NCBI RefSeq assembly: GCF_014696875.1
Contig: NZ_JACJQV010000050.1
Coordinates: 1-64,000 of the forward strand
Direction: 5' to 3'
DNA: 64,000 bases
Source of the DNA: Microcystis wesenbergii FACHB-1317
GTDB lineage: Bacteria > Cyanobacteriota > Cyanobacteriia > Cyanobacteriales > Microcystaceae
Positions 63,432 to 64,000 of the stretch are shown in pieces. A model generated the notes under the pieces. It saw only the letters and a program-made list of their open reading frames with translations. It was not told the origin of the DNA and did not search any database. Position 1 is the first letter of the stretch, and the number at the start of each line of letters is the position of its first letter. Made by a program: the position numbers and the translations under genes.

Positions 63432-63781
63432 GGTGAAAAAGGCATGGTGAAACCAAGACCAAAATTGATTCCCATGCCATTATTATTAGTCTGGGTGCGA
63501 GGATTGGCAACTCCCGTGCCTAGATAAACCGAACAACCGCGACAGGGGGAATTGACTCGGTAGCGCACCGCCATGGGATCATTGGGATCGGTGATAGTTA
63601 CTCCCTGATGGTTTAAATCTTTAATTAGATTGGTGACGGGTTTGAAAAAATCGGCGCTGGGGGGTTGACTTGGTTGCAGTTCTAGGCTTTGTTCTTGGGA
63701 AGCAAGAACAATTTCCGAAGTGATAATTAGCAGTAGAGAGGTGGTTAAGCCAAATAAACCCAGATTATTTTTGATTTTCAT
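63428..63781 (-). CDS. Small exported protein of unknown function
   Basis: This 117-residue protein has a clear signal peptide (KNNLGLFGLTTSLLLIITSEIVLA, cleavage near residue 27), a short linker with Gln/Pro, and a mature part with VRYRVNSPCRGCSVYLGTGV holding a Cys pair. The end is Gly/Asn-rich (NNNGMGINFGLGF). I do not recognise a function. It overlaps the end of the HNH gene by four bases on the other strand. Confidence 0.65.
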   Translation of the reverse strand: MKIKNNLGLFGLTTSLLLIITSEIVLASQEQSLELQPSQPPSADFFKPVTNLIKDLNHQGVTITDPNDPMAVRYRVNSPCRGCSVYLGTGVANPRTQTNNNGMGINFGLGFTMPFSP

Positions 63782-63853
63782 CTTTTTTATTACCGAGAGA
63801 TTGTTAATTTCCTCCGGTAATAATTATAGCGTTTTCTCACTGGAAAGGAACCT

Positions 63854-63878
63854 AATCAGTAAAAAAAATTTACTGATT
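63854..63878 (-). terminator. Hairpin at the end of hypD
   Basis: AATCAGTAAA pairs perfectly with TTTACTGATT across an A-rich loop. It overlaps the hypD stop codon (63872-63870). Likely transcription end. Confidence 0.65.
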
Positions 63879-64000
63879 TTTACCATACTTATAATAAGCG
63901 GCACAAGCACCTTCACTAGAAACCATACAAGTACCGATGGGATGTTCGGGAGTACAAGCAGTACCAAATACTTTACATTCCCAGGGTTTTAAAACACCTT
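63870..64000 (-). CDS. hypD: Hydrogenase maturation protein HypD, C-terminal end (partial)
   Basis: The last 43 codons of a gene entering from the right edge read [20 protein letters not shown], then [19 protein letters not shown]. The [19 protein letters not shown] end is the HypD C-terminus. HypD is the Fe-S scaffold that with HypC assembles the Fe(CN)2CO group of [NiFe] hydrogenases. Presence suggests a bidirectional or uptake hydrogenase system nearby, outside the window. Confidence 0.85.
   Translation of the reverse strand, partial: GVLKPWECKVFGTACTPEHPIGTCMVSSEGACAAYYKYGKNQ

Noticed and set aside
1..64000. tRNA or rRNA genes
   Set aside because: I scanned intergenic stretches for T-loop and anticodon-stem patterns and saw none. 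A covariance-model search would be decisive.

Overview
The window looks like a chromosome segment of a bloom-forming cyanobacterium, most likely Microcystis (inference). The evidence is psbO, apcD, ndhS, Ycf51 and Ycf55-like genes, a GlgA2-type glycogen synthase, GCGATCGC-rich coding sequence, and an unusually heavy load of short tandem repeats, MITE-like elements and IS remnants. Most protein genes are vertically inherited cyanobacterial housekeeping genes. Between them sit accessory patches rich in toxin-antitoxin genes and decayed mobile DNA. I saw no rRNA or tRNA gene and no CRISPR array.

Layout. 1-4.3 kb is a graveyard of insertion sequences: an IS1-family end, a truncated TnpB, IS1634-like fragments and an intact IS982-like transposase, with a DUF433/DUF5615 toxin-antitoxin pair among them. 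4.4-10.4 kb holds livM-like, mntP, queC, queE, ycf51 and an iron-alcohol-dehydrogenase-like gene. 10.7-12.8 kb looks GC-rich and foreign: it has a P-type ATPase-like pseudo-enzyme that has lost its catalytic motifs, and a lipoprotein gene with an in-frame stop. 13.6-32.6 kb carries hyuB, tsaD, truB, hisC, ispG, a hydrolase, lysS, a receiver-DUF3685 gene, a PerR-like Fur regulator, a PEP-CTERM gene, a phosphohexomutase and psbO.

The most interesting block is 32.8-41.5 kb, a type III restriction-modification locus. Its mod gene has a frameshift and also an intein inserted exactly in the AdoMet-binding motif (T / C...HN / CGSGTT). The intein carries a DUF559 (Vsr-like, PD-(D/E)XK) nuclease domain instead of the usual LAGLIDADG or HNH endonuclease, and an in-frame 84-bp tandem repeat built from a GC palindrome that is also scattered through intergenic DNA here. 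Between mod and res lie a RelE/ParE-like toxin-antitoxin pair, a DUF2283 gene and xisH-xisI. About 0.7 kb downstream of res is a large serine recombinase homologue whose catalytic residues appear to be lost.

42-58.8 kb is again ordinary: corA, an ABC-2 polysaccharide-type permease, apcD, a slipin, gor, dacB, glgA, thioredoxin-TPR, trmB, a metallophosphoesterase and ndhS. 58.9-63 kb is a second accessory patch: two HicAB loci, a TumE-like pair, a chimeric WD40 protein, a decayed copy of the HNH gene start and nested MITEs. The right edge is cut inside hypD. Three genes (mod, a fibrillin-like gene and a hicA) have frameshifts at or near poly-A runs. These could be mutation, slippage or sequence error, and the sequence alone cannot decide.
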